The notes: generated by a model from the sequence alone, not told the origin. 64,000 nt of DNA from Phytohabitans sp037414955 (GCA_037414955.1 JBBEWH010000193.1:19463-83462), one strand, 5' to 3'; counted from the stretch's first letter, positions 49,716 to 58,660 are shown. Numbers and translations are program-made.

Positions 49716-49792
49716 GCGGATTTCGGGCCGGGGGCGACGTGTCCTACCCGCCCACGGAGATCCCGGACGTGTCGTGGGCGGTGATCTTCGGT

Positions 49793-49860
49793 GGCCGCAA
49801 TGTCGGGGACATTGCTGGTTCCCGGCTCTGCGAGGCAGCAATGTCCCCGACATTGCGGCC
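49793..49860. repeat. Family I inverted repeat, 24-bp arms
   Basis: GGCCGCAATGTCGGGGACAT onward, perfect complement 20 nt later. The arms include ATGTCGGGGACAT, an inner palindrome-like core. Confidence 0.95.
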
Positions 49861-49955
49861 GTCACTCCGCTCGGCTGGGCGATCTTGGCGTCGCTGGCGT
49901 CGCTGGCGTCGCTGGGCGCGTGTCGCGGTGGGAGCAGGTCGCGCGGCTTCCTCGA

Positions 49956-50336
49956 TCAACGGGGATACGCGACAGAGCGCGGGCCGCGTACCTCCGCACC
50001 GAGGGACTGGACCCGGGAGCGCAACGCGCGGTCGGCGGTGATCACGACGACCCGGCGCGCGTCGTCCGCCGCGCGGACCAGGTCGACGATCGCGTCGTCG
50101 CCCGAACCCGGCGCGGCGACCACCCGGACGTCCTCGACCCCCGGTACGTCGCGCGCGGCTCCCTCCACCACCAGCACCACCTCGACCGGAGCGGGCAGGT
50201 CGGGCAGGCCGGCGGCCGGCACCGGGCGCAGCGCGTCGCGCAGCCGGGCGGCGGCGCCGGCGCGGTCGCGCCACCAGCCGTCGGGCACCGAACCGACCAC
50301 ATTGGCCGCGTCCACAATCAACAGCGGAAGGCTCAC
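49956..50336 (-). CDS. NYN/PIN-like nuclease-domain protein
   Basis: 126 residues. The first acid is in LLIVDAANVVGSVPDGWW, the typical start of NYN (YacP-like) domains. Further acids are in PGSGDDAIVDLVRAAD and VVITADRALRSRV, giving a plausible metal site for RNA cleavage. It is probably an RNA-processing or degrading enzyme; its target is unknown. The GTG at 50336 has GGGAGGGTGG upstream. It is downstream of the LysR gene on the same strand, separated by a family A element. Confidence 0.9.
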   Translation of the reverse strand: MSLPLLIVDAANVVGSVPDGWWRDRAGAAARLRDALRPVPAAGLPDLPAPVEVVLVVEGAARDVPGVEDVRVVAAPGSGDDAIVDLVRAADDARRVVVITADRALRSRVQSLGAEVRGPRSVAYPR

Positions 50337-50350
50337 GTCGCCACCCTCCC

Positions 50351-50404
50351 ATGATCAGGGCGTCCTTCATGTCGCTCTAACGACGTGAGGGACGCCCTGA
50401 TCAT
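50351..50404. repeat. Family A palindrome, copy 15
   Basis: ATGATCAGGGCGTCCTTCATG...GTGAGGGACGCCCTGATCAT, 3 bp after the stop of the leftward LysR gene and 14 bp before the start of the NYN gene. Confidence 0.92.
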
Positions 50405-50407
50405 GGG

Positions 50408-51382
50408 TCAGCGGGAGAGGAGGGACTGTTGGGCGCCGAACGGGGGGTTGCGGCTCAGCCAGGACTCGTACTGGGGGGTGCGGGCCACCACGTCCTCGTA
50501 GGCGCCGGCCGCGTGTCCGAGGATCTCGTCGGCGAACTTCGCCGCCAGGGTGTCGGGGTGCCAGCCGAGCAGCAGGCGCCAGCGCAGTGGCGCGCCCACG
50601 ATCGGGCGGGTGACCAGGCCGCTCGCCGGGCGGAACGTGCCCTGGCACAGCGCCACCGCCTCGCCGGACTCGACCATGTCGATGCAGCCGCGGCTGTCCG
50701 TCTCGTACACCTTGCGCGGCGTGAAGCCGGCCCGCGCGCAGGCGGCGGCGAAGCAGTCGGCGAAGCAGCCGTCGCCGGGGGCGGCCACCCACTGCGCCTC
50801 GGCGAGCGCGTCCAGCCCGACCTCGTCGCGCTCGGCGAGCGGGTGCTGGGTGGGCAGCATGACGAAGACCGCGTCGACGGCGACCACCCGCCAGGCCAGC
50901 CCGTGCGCGGCCGACGGGGCCGCGTCGCCGCACACCCCGACGAGCACGTAGTCGAGCCGCCCGCCGAGCACCATCTGGGCCAGCTCGTCCGCGTACCACG
51001 ACGCGTACGTGCTGATCTGCGCCTGTGGTTGCGCGTTGGCGAGCCGGTGCACGATGCCGCCCACGATGGGGCTGTTGGCGCCGCCCACCCGGTACCGGCT
51101 CATGGTGTCGCCGTTGCCGGCGAGCCGGGCGGCCTCGTCTTGCAGGCCCTTCATCGCGGGCAGCAGGACCCGTGCGCGGGCGAGCACCAGCTCGCCGAGG
51201 GCGGTGGGGCGCGCGCCGCGCCGGTCGCGCTCGAAGAGGGGCCCGCCCAGGGCGCGCTCGATCCGCTGAAGCTGCGCGGTCAGTGCCGGCTGCGCCAACC
51301 CCAGCTGCGAGGCGGCCTTGGTCACGCTGCCGGTCTCGGCGATCGCGACGACAACTTTGAGATGCCGCAGCTCCAGGTTCAT
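50408..51382 (-). CDS. LysR-family transcriptional regulator
   Basis: 324 residues, standard for the family. The N-terminal helix-turn-helix is ELRHLKVVVAIAETGSVTKA, ASQLGLAQPALTAQLQRIE, followed by the LysR substrate domain (YRVGGANSPIVGGIVHRL, LDYVLVGVCGDAA, TQHPLAERDEVGLDAL). It probably responds to a small ligand. No divergent target gene is present next to it, so its regulon is not evident here. Confidence 0.95.
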   Translation of the reverse strand: MNLELRHLKVVVAIAETGSVTKAASQLGLAQPALTAQLQRIERALGGPLFERDRRGARPTALGELVLARARVLLPAMKGLQDEAARLAGNGDTMSRYRVGGANSPIVGGIVHRLANAQPQAQISTYASWYADELAQMVLGGRLDYVLVGVCGDAAPSAAHGLAWRVVAVDAVFVMLPTQHPLAERDEVGLDALAEAQWVAAPGDGCFADCFAAACARAGFTPRKVYETDSRGCIDMVESGEAVALCQGTFRPASGLVTRPIVGAPLRWRLLLGWHPDTLAAKFADEILGHAAGAYEDVVARTPQYESWLSRNPPFGAQQSLLSR

Positions 51383-51483
51383 AGCGTGACGGTAGGACTA
51401 ACGCACGATAGGCGAAAGACCTTCAGACTGTGAAAGGTCCCCCAAACGCCAGGCTTCCTGTAACCGTTCAGTTAACGGGATGA

Positions 51484-52026
51484 TCAATACAGGGGATATC
51501 GGTACTCGCGGGTAAGGTCGTCAGGGTGTGTCCGGCGGCCGGTGAGCACGTCACGCACCCGGTCGCACACACCGAGTGCGGGGTCTGTGATCTTGTTCCA
51601 CGGCGGTCGCGCCGGCGCGTCCGGGTGCGGCCGGGTGGGCGCCGCTTCCTCCGCGACCTCGACCCGGTTGCCCAGCCGGACCAGGTCACCCGGAGGAGTG
51701 ACAGCGGCGAGCGCGGCGGCGAGGGCGGTCACCGCCTCGGCGTGCCGGCGTAATTCGCTGGTCAGTGTGGCCGGGTCGGCCGCCGGCCGGCGCAGGGCCC
51801 GGCGCAGCGCGCGATCCGCGGCGATCTCCCGCTCGACCAGCGTGGCGCCGTCGGGCAGGGCGGCGCGCACCGCGGGGTAGAGGTACTGCTCCTCCGCGCA
51901 CAGGTGCCGGGACGCGGTCGCGGCGAGCACGTCGGCGACCTCCCGCGGCCGCGCCGTGGCCGGGTCGGCCAGCCGCGCGCAGAGCGCCGCCAGCGTCGCG
52001 TGCTCCGCCGCGAGTACGTCGATCAC
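51484..52026 (-). CDS. Hemerythrin HHE-domain protein
   Basis: 180 residues. Di-iron ligands of a hemerythrin-like four-helix bundle: His in AAEHATLAALC, His and Glu in ATASRHLCAEEQYLYPAV, and His in LRRHAEAVTALAAAL. The C-terminal 60 residues (RVEVAEEAAPTRPHPDAPAR, WNKITDPALGVCDRVRDVL) extend beyond the fold. Such proteins sense or store oxygen or nitric oxide. GTG 52026 lies 5 nt after a TAAAAAT box and is preferred; TTG 52032 would add two residues. Divergent from the SGNH hydrolase gene. Confidence 0.9.
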   Translation of the reverse strand: MIDVLAAEHATLAALCARLADPATARPREVADVLAATASRHLCAEEQYLYPAVRAALPDGATLVEREIAADRALRRALRRPAADPATLTSELRRHAEAVTALAAALAAVTPPGDLVRLGNRVEVAEEAAPTRPHPDAPARPPWNKITDPALGVCDRVRDVLTGRRTHPDDLTREYRYPLY

Positions 52027-52125
52027 GCTCAATTTTTACCCCAATGTCGTTGTGCGCATAGTGAGATCACAATTACCTTCTGAATACCCCTGTCTCTGAG
52101 AGCTCCTCTTACCCGGAGGCCGCGC

Positions 52126-52965
52126 ATGCCACTCCCACGTCGCATGATCACGCTCGCCGCACTGCTCACCACCCTGCTCACCGCCGGGCTGGCCAGCACC
52201 GCCGGCCCGGCCGTCGCCGCCGCGCCGGTGCCCTCGTCCATGGCCAGCATCGGCGACTCGATCACCCGCGGGTTCAACGCCTGCGGCTTCTACCTCGACT
52301 GCACCGCCCGCTCGTTCGGCACCGGCGACAGCGCCGCCGTCGACAGCCACTATCTGCGCATCCGGGCGGTCAACCCGGCGATCGCCGGGCGCAACCACAA
52401 CGTCGGCGAGACCGGCGCCGACTCGGCCGACCTCGCCGGCCAGGTGACCGCCGCGGCGAACCTCGGCGTCGACTACGTGACGATCCTGATCGGCGCGAAC
52501 GACGCCTGCGCCGACTCCGAGGCCAGCATGACGCCGGTCGCCACGTTCCGCGGCCGCGTCGACGCCGCGCTGGCCACCCTCAAGACCCGGGTACCGTCGG
52601 CGCGCGTCCTGATCATCAGCATCCCGGACCTCAAGCGGCTCTGGTCCGTCGGCCGCGTCAACCCGCTGGCCCGCACCGCCTGGTCGTTGCTCGGCATCTG
52701 CCAGTCCATGCTCGCCAACCCCACCTCCACGGCCGCCGCCGACGCGGCCCGCCGGGACCGGGTACGGCAGCGCGTCGTCGACTACAACGCCCAGCTCGCG
52801 CAGGCGTGTGCCGGGTACGGGGCGAACTGCCGGTTCGACGGCAATGTGGTCTTCAACTACCCGTTCACGCTCAGCCAGGTCTCCAGCTGGGACTACTTCC
52901 ACCCCAACACCACCGGCCAGGCGGTGCTCGCCGAGGTGTCGTACGAGGCCGGTTTCACCTGGTAA
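52126..52965 (+). CDS. Secreted SGNH/GDSL hydrolase
   Basis: 279-residue exported esterase or lipase. The signal peptide (MITLAALLTTLLTAGLASTA) ends near VAAAP. The catalytic Ser is in SIGDSITRGFNACG (block I), the Asn of the oxyanion hole in ILIGANDACAD (block III), and Asp and His in WDYFHPNTTGQA (block V). Cysteine pairs suggest disulphides. This matches the secreted actinomycete lipase group. CCGGAGG precedes the ATG. A family A hairpin begins 5 nt after the stop. Confidence 0.95.
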   Translation: MPLPRRMITLAALLTTLLTAGLASTAGPAVAAAPVPSSMASIGDSITRGFNACGFYLDCTARSFGTGDSAAVDSHYLRIRAVNPAIAGRNHNVGETGADSADLAGQVTAAANLGVDYVTILIGANDACADSEASMTPVATFRGRVDAALATLKTRVPSARVLIISIPDLKRLWSVGRVNPLARTAWSLLGICQSMLANPTSTAAADAARRDRVRQRVVDYNAQLAQACAGYGANCRFDGNVVFNYPFTLSQVSSWDYFHPNTTGQAVLAEVSYEAGFTW

Positions 52966-52970
52966 CTCCC

Positions 52971-53024
52971 ATGATCAAGGCGTCCCTCAGGTAGCTCTAA
53001 CGACGTGCGGGACGCCTTGATCAT
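52971..53024. repeat. Family A palindrome, copy 16
   Basis: ATGATCAAGGCGTCCCTCAG...GTGCGGGACGCCTTGATCAT, 5 nt after a stop and 21 nt before the next start. Confidence 0.92.
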
Positions 53025-53045
53025 GAGAGGTGGTAAGAAAGGCGG

Positions 53046-54350
53046 ATGAGAACCGCTGTCGACGAAGTCGTCGACCTCTGCCGTGACCTGCTGCGCATCG
53101 ACACCACGAACACCGGGGACACCACCACCAGCGCGGGCGAGCGGGTCGCCGCGGAGTACGTCGCCGAGAAGCTCACCGAGGTCGGCCTCGACGCCCAGAT
53201 CCACGAGTCGGCGTCCCGCCGGGCCAACGTGGTCGCCCGCGTCGCCGGCACCGACCGGAGCCGCCCGGCCCTGCTCGTGCACGGCCACCTCGACGTGGTG
53301 CCGGCCGTGGCCGACGAGTGGTCGGTGGACCCGTTCGCCGGTGAGCTGCGCGACGGGTACCTGTGGGGGCGCGGCGCGATCGACATGAAGGACTTCGACG
53401 CGATGGTCCTCGCGGTCGTGCGGGAGTGGCAGCGCACCGGCGTCCGGCCGCCCCGCGACATCGTCCTCGCGTTCACCGCCGACGAGGAGGCCGGCGGGGA
53501 GTACGGCGCCCGCTTCCTCGTCGACGAGCATCGCGACGTCTTCGACGGTTGCACGGAGGCGGTCGGCGAGGTCGGCGGGTTCTCCTACACCATCTCCGCC
53601 GACCAGCGGCTCTACCTCATCGAGACCGCCGAGAAGGGGATCAACTGGCTGCGCCTGCACGCCCGCGGCCGCCCCGGGCACGGCTCGATGGTGCACGACG
53701 ACAACGCGGTCACCGCGGTCGCCGAGGCGGTGGCCCGGGTGGGCCGGCACCGCTTCCCGGTGGTCGTGACGCCGACCGTGCGGGCGTTTCTGGAGGAGGT
53801 CGCCGACGCCCTCGGCATCGAACTCGACCCCGACGACCCGGAGGTGGCGATCAGCAAGCTCGGCACGATCGCCAACATCATCGGCGCGACCATCCGGAAC
53901 ACGGCCAACCCGACCCGGCTCGCCGCCGGATACAAGGACAACGTGATCCCCAGTCGCGCCTCCGCCACCATCGACTGCCGCACCCTGCCCGGCCAGGCCG
54001 ACCTGTTCCTCGAGCAGCTCCGCGAGCTCATCGGACCGGACCTGGAGATCGAGCACGTGCAGCGGCAGCCGGCCCTGGAGACCAGCTTCGACGGCCCGCT
54101 GGTCGAGGCCATGGGCGCCGCCCTGCGCGCCGAGGACCCGGGCGCCCGGCCGGTGCCGTACATGCTCTCCGGCGGCACCGACGCCAAGCAGTTCGCCCGG
54201 CTCGGCATCCGGTGCTTCGGGTTCGCGCCGCTGCGGCTGCCCGCCGACCTGAACTTTGCCGCCCTGTTCCACGGCATTGACGAACGGGTCCCGGTGGAGG
54301 GACTACAGTTCGGCGTGCGAGTGCTTGACCGATTCCTCCGAAACAGCTAA
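53046..54350 (+). CDS. M20/M25/M40 family metallo-hydrolase
   Basis: 434-residue zinc peptidase or deacylase of the ArgE/DapE type. Zinc ligands: LVHGHLDVVPA (His, with catalytic Asp), RGAIDMKDFDAM (bridging Asp), ADEEAGGEYG (catalytic Glu and ligand Glu), and LFHGIDERVP (late His). The lid domain lies around 190-310. It is cytoplasmic and cleaves amide bonds of small peptides or acylated amino acids. It is known to neighbour DUF5703 genes in many actinomycetes, and here DUF5703 is two genes on. ATG 53046 lies 6 nt after TAAGAA, probably leaderless or nearly so. Confidence 0.95.
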   Translation: MRTAVDEVVDLCRDLLRIDTTNTGDTTTSAGERVAAEYVAEKLTEVGLDAQIHESASRRANVVARVAGTDRSRPALLVHGHLDVVPAVADEWSVDPFAGELRDGYLWGRGAIDMKDFDAMVLAVVREWQRTGVRPPRDIVLAFTADEEAGGEYGARFLVDEHRDVFDGCTEAVGEVGGFSYTISADQRLYLIETAEKGINWLRLHARGRPGHGSMVHDDNAVTAVAEAVARVGRHRFPVVVTPTVRAFLEEVADALGIELDPDDPEVAISKLGTIANIIGATIRNTANPTRLAAGYKDNVIPSRASATIDCRTLPGQADLFLEQLRELIGPDLEIEHVQRQPALETSFDGPLVEAMGAALRAEDPGARPVPYMLSGGTDAKQFARLGIRCFGFAPLRLPADLNFAALFHGIDERVPVEGLQFGVRVLDRFLRNS

Positions 54351-54400
54351 ATCTTCCCAGCCTCTCAATCTTCCCAGCCTCCGAAAGGGTCACCACCACC

Positions 54401-55090
54401 ATGACCGACCAGCACGCGGAACTCGACGCCGCCCTGGAACGGGTGATCGAAGCGGCGCGCGGCCACCTGGCAGCGGTCAAGGCCGCCGACGGCCGCATCG
54501 ACGACGACGACGTCTGGCAGGCGTACGTCGACCTCAACAACGCCTCCTACGAGTACGACGAGCTGCTGCTCGACGCGTTCGGTGAGGTCACGCCGTGGGA
54601 CGTGGAGTCGATCGACCCCAACGAGCTCGACGAGGGTCTCGCCGGTCTCGGGCCCGACGGCGGCGAGCCCGACGACCCGTACCCGCACGTCATCTCGGTC
54701 CGCCAGCGGCGCGACTACCGGGTGCCCAGCGTGACCGCGCTGGTGCGGGTGGCCGAGGCGGCCCGCCGCTCCGGGCTGCCCGACGACGAGGACGAGGTCG
54801 AGCCGGTGCACGGCGTCGGTGACGCGGTGCTGGAGCTGCTCCAAGCTGGCGACGGTTCGCTCGGCGCGCTCGACATCCCCGAGCTGGAGCCGCTCGACGG
54901 CGTGGTGATGGTCAGCGAGGTGGCGGCGCCGCTCGACCTGGAGAGCTTCGAGGAGGACGACGCGGTCGGCCCGTTCCAGCCCGGCAGCGAGGACCGGCTC
55001 GTCGGCCGGCTCGACGAGCACCCGTTCCTGACGCTCGACCCGGACGCCGAAGAGGCGGACGAGGAAGACGAGGTCGAGCGCACCCCCTGA
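54401..55090 (+). CDS. Acidic hypothetical protein
   Basis: 229 residues, strongly acidic, function unknown. A helical N-terminus (ELDAALERVIEAARGHLAAV, YVDLNNASYEYDELLLDAFG) leads to SVRQRRDYRVPSVTALVRVA and a C-terminal half full of Asp/Glu (LDPDAEEADEEDEVERTP). No membrane segment. Proteins of this type are conserved in actinomycetes beside the M20 gene. AAAGGGTCACC lies before the ATG; a direct repeat ATCTTCCCAGCCTC fills the short gap after the peptidase gene. Probably co-transcribed with it. Confidence 0.88.
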   Translation: MTDQHAELDAALERVIEAARGHLAAVKAADGRIDDDDVWQAYVDLNNASYEYDELLLDAFGEVTPWDVESIDPNELDEGLAGLGPDGGEPDDPYPHVISVRQRRDYRVPSVTALVRVAEAARRSGLPDDEDEVEPVHGVGDAVLELLQAGDGSLGALDIPELEPLDGVVMVSEVAAPLDLESFEEDDAVGPFQPGSEDRLVGRLDEHPFLTLDPDAEEADEEDEVERTP

Positions 55091-55120
55091 CCCCCGGTCC
55101 GCAAGCCAGCCCTGCATCAA

Positions 55121-55172
55121 GATCAAGGCGTCCTTCAAGTGGTTCTTACGACTTCAGGGACGCCTTGATCAT
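55121..55172. repeat. Family A palindrome, copy 17
   Basis: GATCAAGGCGTCCTTCAAG...CTTCAGGGACGCCTTGATCAT with two arm mismatches. Lies between convergent genes. Confidence 0.85.
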
Positions 55173-55197
55173 GGGGGCGGCGCCGCCGAGAGGGGCG

Positions 55198-55389
55198 CTA
55201 ATACGAGAGGCCCGGTTGCGGCTGGCTCACCACCCGACGGCGCAGCATCACCTGCCGCGTCCCGTCGCGGAAGAGCCGCACCCGGGCCAACTCCCATCCG
55301 GAAAACTCCGCCTGGATCGCCAGCTGCGCCGCTGCGGTCAGCCGGTCGACATTGGGTGGTAACCGCAGCGGCGCGTACTCGTAGTCCAT
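55198..55389 (-). CDS. DUF5703 family small protein
   Basis: 63 residues. The whole sequence matches DUF5703: MDYEYAPLRLPPNVDRLTAA, FSGWELARVRLFRDGTRQV, MLRRRV. Function unknown, but highly conserved in actinomycetes. The second-half pattern (strand, turn, strand) suggests a small alpha/beta fold. ATG 55389 starts the family's usual N-terminus; an ATG 18 nt upstream is less likely. Single gene with family A elements on both sides. Confidence 0.92.
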   Translation of the reverse strand: MDYEYAPLRLPPNVDRLTAAAQLAIQAEFSGWELARVRLFRDGTRQVMLRRRVVSQPQPGLSY

Positions 55390-55436
55390 AAGCCCTATAT
55401 TGCCCACCCCCGTCAGCTGTCGCTACACCCACATCC

Positions 55437-55490
55437 ATGATCAAGGCGTCCTTCACGTAGCTCTAACGACGTGAGGGACGCCTTGATCAT
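55437..55490. repeat. Family A palindrome, copy 18
   Basis: ATGATCAAGGCGTCCTTCACG...GTGAGGGACGCCTTGATCAT, 4 bp after the stop of the leftward reductase gene. Confidence 0.92.
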
Positions 55491-55494
55491 GGGT

Positions 55495-56469
55495 TTAGTA
55501 GTCTTCGCGCTCCGGGTAGCCGACGGGGATCGCGGAGACGTCGTCGAGGGCCTGGGTGATCTCCGGCGGCAGGGTCATCCGCTCCACCTGGAGCGCGCCG
55601 AGCAGCTGCCCGACCGTGCGCGCGCCGAGGATCGGCGCCACCACGCCGGGGCGGTCGCGGATCCAGGCCAGCGCCACCTCCAGCGGCGACACGCCCAGGC
55701 CGGACGCGGCCGTCGCCACCGCCTCGACGATGCTGGAGCAGCGCGGCTCCAGGTAGGGCACCACGAACGGGCCGAAGTGCGGCGACGCGGCCCGCGAGTC
55801 GGCGGGCCGGCCGTTGCGGTACTTGCCGGTCAGCACCCCGCGCCCCAGCGGCGACCAGGGCAGCACGCCGAGCCCCAGCGCCGCGCAGGCGGGCAGCACC
55901 TCGCGCTCGATGCCGCGCTCCAGCAGCGAGTACTCCACCTGGGTCGCCACGATCGGCGCCCGTCCCGGGAACGCGACCTGCCAGGTGGCGGCCTGCGCGG
56001 TCTGCCAGGCGGAGAAGTTCGACACCCCCACGTATCGCACCCGGCCGCTCGCGACCGCGTGGTCCAGGGCGGTCAGCGTCTCCTCCAGGGGCGTGTCCGG
56101 GTCGTACGCGTGCACCTGGAACAGGTCGACGTGGTCGGTGCCGAGCCGGCGCAGCGACGCGTCGAGGCTGTGCAGCAGGTGGCCGCGCGAGCCGTCGCGG
56201 CGCCGGGCGTGGCCCGGCCGGAGCCCGGCCTTGGTGGCGATGAACAGCTCGTCGCGGGGCACGAGGGCGCCGAGTAGCGAGCCGATCACCGCCTCGGCCT
56301 CGCCGTCCGCGTACACGTCGGCGGTGTCCACGAGGTTGCCGCCGGCGTCGAGGTAGCTCTTCAGTTGCGCGGCCGCGTCGTCGGCGTCGGTGTCCCGGCC
56401 CCAGGTCATGGTGCCGAGCGCGAGCCGCGAGACCGCCAGCCCGCTTCGCCCGAGCGGTCGCTGTTGCAT
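55495..56469 (-). CDS. Aldo/keto reductase
   Basis: 324-residue NADPH-dependent reductase of the AKR superfamily (YajO/Tas-like). The catalytic tetrad is visible: Asp and Tyr in LVDTADVYADG, Lys in FIATKAGLRPGH and His in VDLFQVHAYDP. The cofactor-binding end has WIRDRPGVVAPILGARTVGQ. The substrate is unknown. This gene is a usual member of the actinobacterial mshC neighbourhood. It is divergent from the LLM oxidoreductase. Confidence 0.95.
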   Translation of the reverse strand: MQQRPLGRSGLAVSRLALGTMTWGRDTDADDAAAQLKSYLDAGGNLVDTADVYADGEAEAVIGSLLGALVPRDELFIATKAGLRPGHARRRDGSRGHLLHSLDASLRRLGTDHVDLFQVHAYDPDTPLEETLTALDHAVASGRVRYVGVSNFSAWQTAQAATWQVAFPGRAPIVATQVEYSLLERGIEREVLPACAALGLGVLPWSPLGRGVLTGKYRNGRPADSRAASPHFGPFVVPYLEPRCSSIVEAVATAASGLGVSPLEVALAWIRDRPGVVAPILGARTVGQLLGALQVERMTLPPEITQALDDVSAIPVGYPEREDY

Positions 56470-56591
56470 GGGTGAACCTTATTCAACCCGGTGTCACTGT
56501 CCAGAGCCGAACCCCGATTGGGGGCGGGGGGTGGGGAGTGATGAGCCGATATTGCGTACCCTGGTGCGACCCGGACGGCGTGGGAGGACAT

Positions 56592-57644
56592 GTGCGGCTA
56601 GGACTCAGTCTCGGCTACCAGACGGCGTGGAGCACGCCGGCCGACCACCTGGCGCTGGCCCAGGAGGCCGACCGGCTCGGTTTCTCCGTGGTGTGGGCGG
56701 CGGAGGCGTACGGTTCCGATTCGCCCAGCATGCTCGCGTGGATCGCCGGGCAGACCGAGCGGATCGACGTGGGCAGCGCGGTCATGCAGATCCCGGCCCG
56801 CACGCCGGCGGCGACCGCGATGACCGCGGCCACCATCGACGCGCTGTCCGGGGGCCGGTTCCGGCTCGGGCTCGGCGTGTCCGGGCCGCAGGTGTCGGAG
56901 GGCTGGCACGGCGTGCGGTTCGCGAAGCCGCTGGCCCGCACCCGGGAGTACGTGGACATCGTCAAGCTGGCCCTCGCCCGCAAGCCGGTCGAGTACCCGG
57001 GCCAGCACTACACGCTGCCGCTGCCCGACGGCGCCGGTAAGGCGCTGCGGCTCGGCTTCCACCCGCCGCGCGAGCGGATCCCGATCTACCTGGCCGCGGT
57101 CGGCCCGAAGAACCTGGAGCTGGCCGGCGAGATCGCCGACGGCTGGCTGGCGGTGTTCTACTCGCCGGAGTTCGCCGGTGAGCAGCTCGCCTCGGTCGCG
57201 GCCGGCCGCGCCAAGGCCGGCCTCGACCTCGACGGTTTCGACGTGGTGCCGTCGGTGCCGGTGGTGGTCGGCGACGACGTCGCGACCTGCGCCGAGCTGG
57301 TCCGCTGGTACGCCGCGCTCTACGTCGGCGGCATGGGCAGCCGCGAGCAGAACTTCTACAACCAGCTCGCCATCCGCATGGGGTACGGCGACGCCGCGCG
57401 CGAGGTCCAGGACCTCTACCTGGCCAAGCGGCAGCGTGACGCCGCTGCGGCGGTGCCGCTCGAGTTCATCGACCGCACGTCGCTGCTCGGCGGCAAGGAG
57501 CGCATCGCCGACCGGCTCCGGGGGTACGCCGAGGCGGGCGTCACCACCCTGTCGGTGACCCTGTTCGTGGCGGACCGGGAGTCGGGGGTAGCGACCCTGC
57601 GCACCGTGGCCGAGGCCTTCGACCTCGCCGGAGTGGGGGAGTGA
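56592..57644 (+). CDS. LLM-class F420-dependent oxidoreductase
   Basis: 350 residues. Luciferase-like TIM barrel: VRLGLSLGYQTAW, ADRLGFSVVWAAEAYGSDS, GSAVMQIPARTPAATAM, LSGGRFRLGLGVSGPQVSEG and IPIYLAAVGPKNLELAGEIA. The F420-type subgroup is inferred from these motifs and actinobacterial context; the substrate is unknown. GGGAGGACAT lies before the GTG at 56592. Part of the conserved mshC neighbourhood, followed 52 nt later by uppP. Confidence 0.94.
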   Translation: MRLGLSLGYQTAWSTPADHLALAQEADRLGFSVVWAAEAYGSDSPSMLAWIAGQTERIDVGSAVMQIPARTPAATAMTAATIDALSGGRFRLGLGVSGPQVSEGWHGVRFAKPLARTREYVDIVKLALARKPVEYPGQHYTLPLPDGAGKALRLGFHPPRERIPIYLAAVGPKNLELAGEIADGWLAVFYSPEFAGEQLASVAAGRAKAGLDLDGFDVVPSVPVVVGDDVATCAELVRWYAALYVGGMGSREQNFYNQLAIRMGYGDAAREVQDLYLAKRQRDAAAAVPLEFIDRTSLLGGKERIADRLRGYAEAGVTTLSVTLFVADRESGVATLRTVAEAFDLAGVGE

Positions 57645-57696
57645 AGCACCCCACGAAAGCGCTCCGCCGCACGCCACGCCTCCACGGGGACCCCAC

Positions 57697-58530
57697 GTGA
57701 CCTGGCTCGAGGCGATCGTCCTGGGCATCGTCCAGGGCCTCACGGAGTTCCTGCCGGTCAGCTCGTCCGCCCACATGCGGATCACGTCGGCGATCTTCTT
57801 CGACGAGGACGCCGGCGCGTCGTTCACGGCGGTCACCCAGCTCGGCACCGAAGCGGCCGTGCTCATCTACTTCGCCAAGGACATCTGGCGCATCTCCAAG
57901 ACCTGGATCGTCGGCCTGTGGGACCGGTCGGTGCGGTCCTCACTGGACTACCGGATGGGCTGGTACGTCATCATCGGGTCGATCCCGATCGGCCTGTTCG
58001 GATTCGTGTTCAAGGACCAGATCCGCTCCGCGGCGCGCAACCTGTGGCTGGTGTCCACGGTGCTCATCGTGTTCGCGCTGGTCCTGGCGTTCGCCGAGTA
58101 CTGGGGCCGGCAAACCCGCACCATCGAGCGGTTCACGCTGCGGGACGGCGTCGTGATGGGGCTCGGGCAGGCGATGGCGCTGGTGCCCGGCGTGTCCCGC
58201 TCCGGCGCGACCCTCACCGCGGGGCTGTTCCTCAACCTGACCCGCGAGGCGGCCGCCCGGTACTCGTTCCTGCTCGCCATCCCGGCCGTGGTGATGTCCG
58301 GGGTGTTCAGCATCCCGGACGTGTTCGACTCCAGCGGCGAGGGGCTCACCCCGTCGGTCGCCCAGATGGTCGTGGCCACGGTGATCGCTTTCGGACTCGG
58401 GTACGCGTCGATCGCCTGGCTGCTGCGCTACGTCGCCCACCACACCCTGTACGCGTTCGTCCTCTACCGCGTAGCCCTAGGCACGTTGGTGATGTGCCTC
58501 CTGGTGGCCGGCGTCATCACCCCGACATAG
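57697..58530 (+). CDS. uppP: Undecaprenyl-diphosphatase UppP (BacA)
   Basis: 277-residue integral membrane enzyme that dephosphorylates undecaprenyl pyrophosphate so the lipid carrier can be reused in peptidoglycan synthesis; it gives bacitracin tolerance. Both signature motifs are present: GIVQGLTEFLPVSSSAHM near the N-terminus (with catalytic Glu and Ser/His) and PGVSRSGATLTAGL at about residues 164-177. About eight membrane helices, normal length. GTG 57697 is the start. A strong stem-loop begins at its stop codon. Confidence 0.97.
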   Translation: MTWLEAIVLGIVQGLTEFLPVSSSAHMRITSAIFFDEDAGASFTAVTQLGTEAAVLIYFAKDIWRISKTWIVGLWDRSVRSSLDYRMGWYVIIGSIPIGLFGFVFKDQIRSAARNLWLVSTVLIVFALVLAFAEYWGRQTRTIERFTLRDGVVMGLGQAMALVPGVSRSGATLTAGLFLNLTREAAARYSFLLAIPAVVMSGVFSIPDVFDSSGEGLTPSVAQMVVATVIAFGLGYASIAWLLRYVAHHTLYAFVLYRVALGTLVMCLLVAGVITPT

Positions 58531-58580
58531 CACCGTCCCTCTCTCGGCTCGATCAACGAGCCGAGAGAGGGACGGTGCTA
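58528..58580 (+). terminator. Stem-loop terminator at uppP stop
   Basis: 24-bp perfect arms (TAGCACCGTCCCTCTCTCGG onward) with loop ATCAA. The TAG of uppP is its first three bases. Seven further base pairs (CCCCGAC/GTCGGGG) extend it past one mismatch. Confidence 0.9.
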
Positions 58581-58660
58581 CGTCGGGGTGTGTGTCTGGG
58601 TGATAGCCGCGGAGGGGAGGGTGTGCGGGTTGGGGGATGTGGGGGTGGTTGGGGCGGTCG

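Larger units (their letters stand above)
48924..49955. other. 1-kb gene-free island of hairpins and tandem repeats
   Basis: Holds the promoter of the FtsK-like operon, family B copy 5, a 10-bp tandem array, a GC-rich decay zone (GCTCGCGGTGCCG motifs, 49320-49450), family H and family I hairpins. Long open frames across it are Cys/Arg/Ala repeats created by the array and are not genes. Confidence 0.8.

Noticed and set aside
49099..49784. Long open frames rich in Cys/Arg/Ala across the 10-bp array
   Set aside because: They exist in several frames on both strands only because the repeat lacks stop codons; no start signal and no conserved domain.
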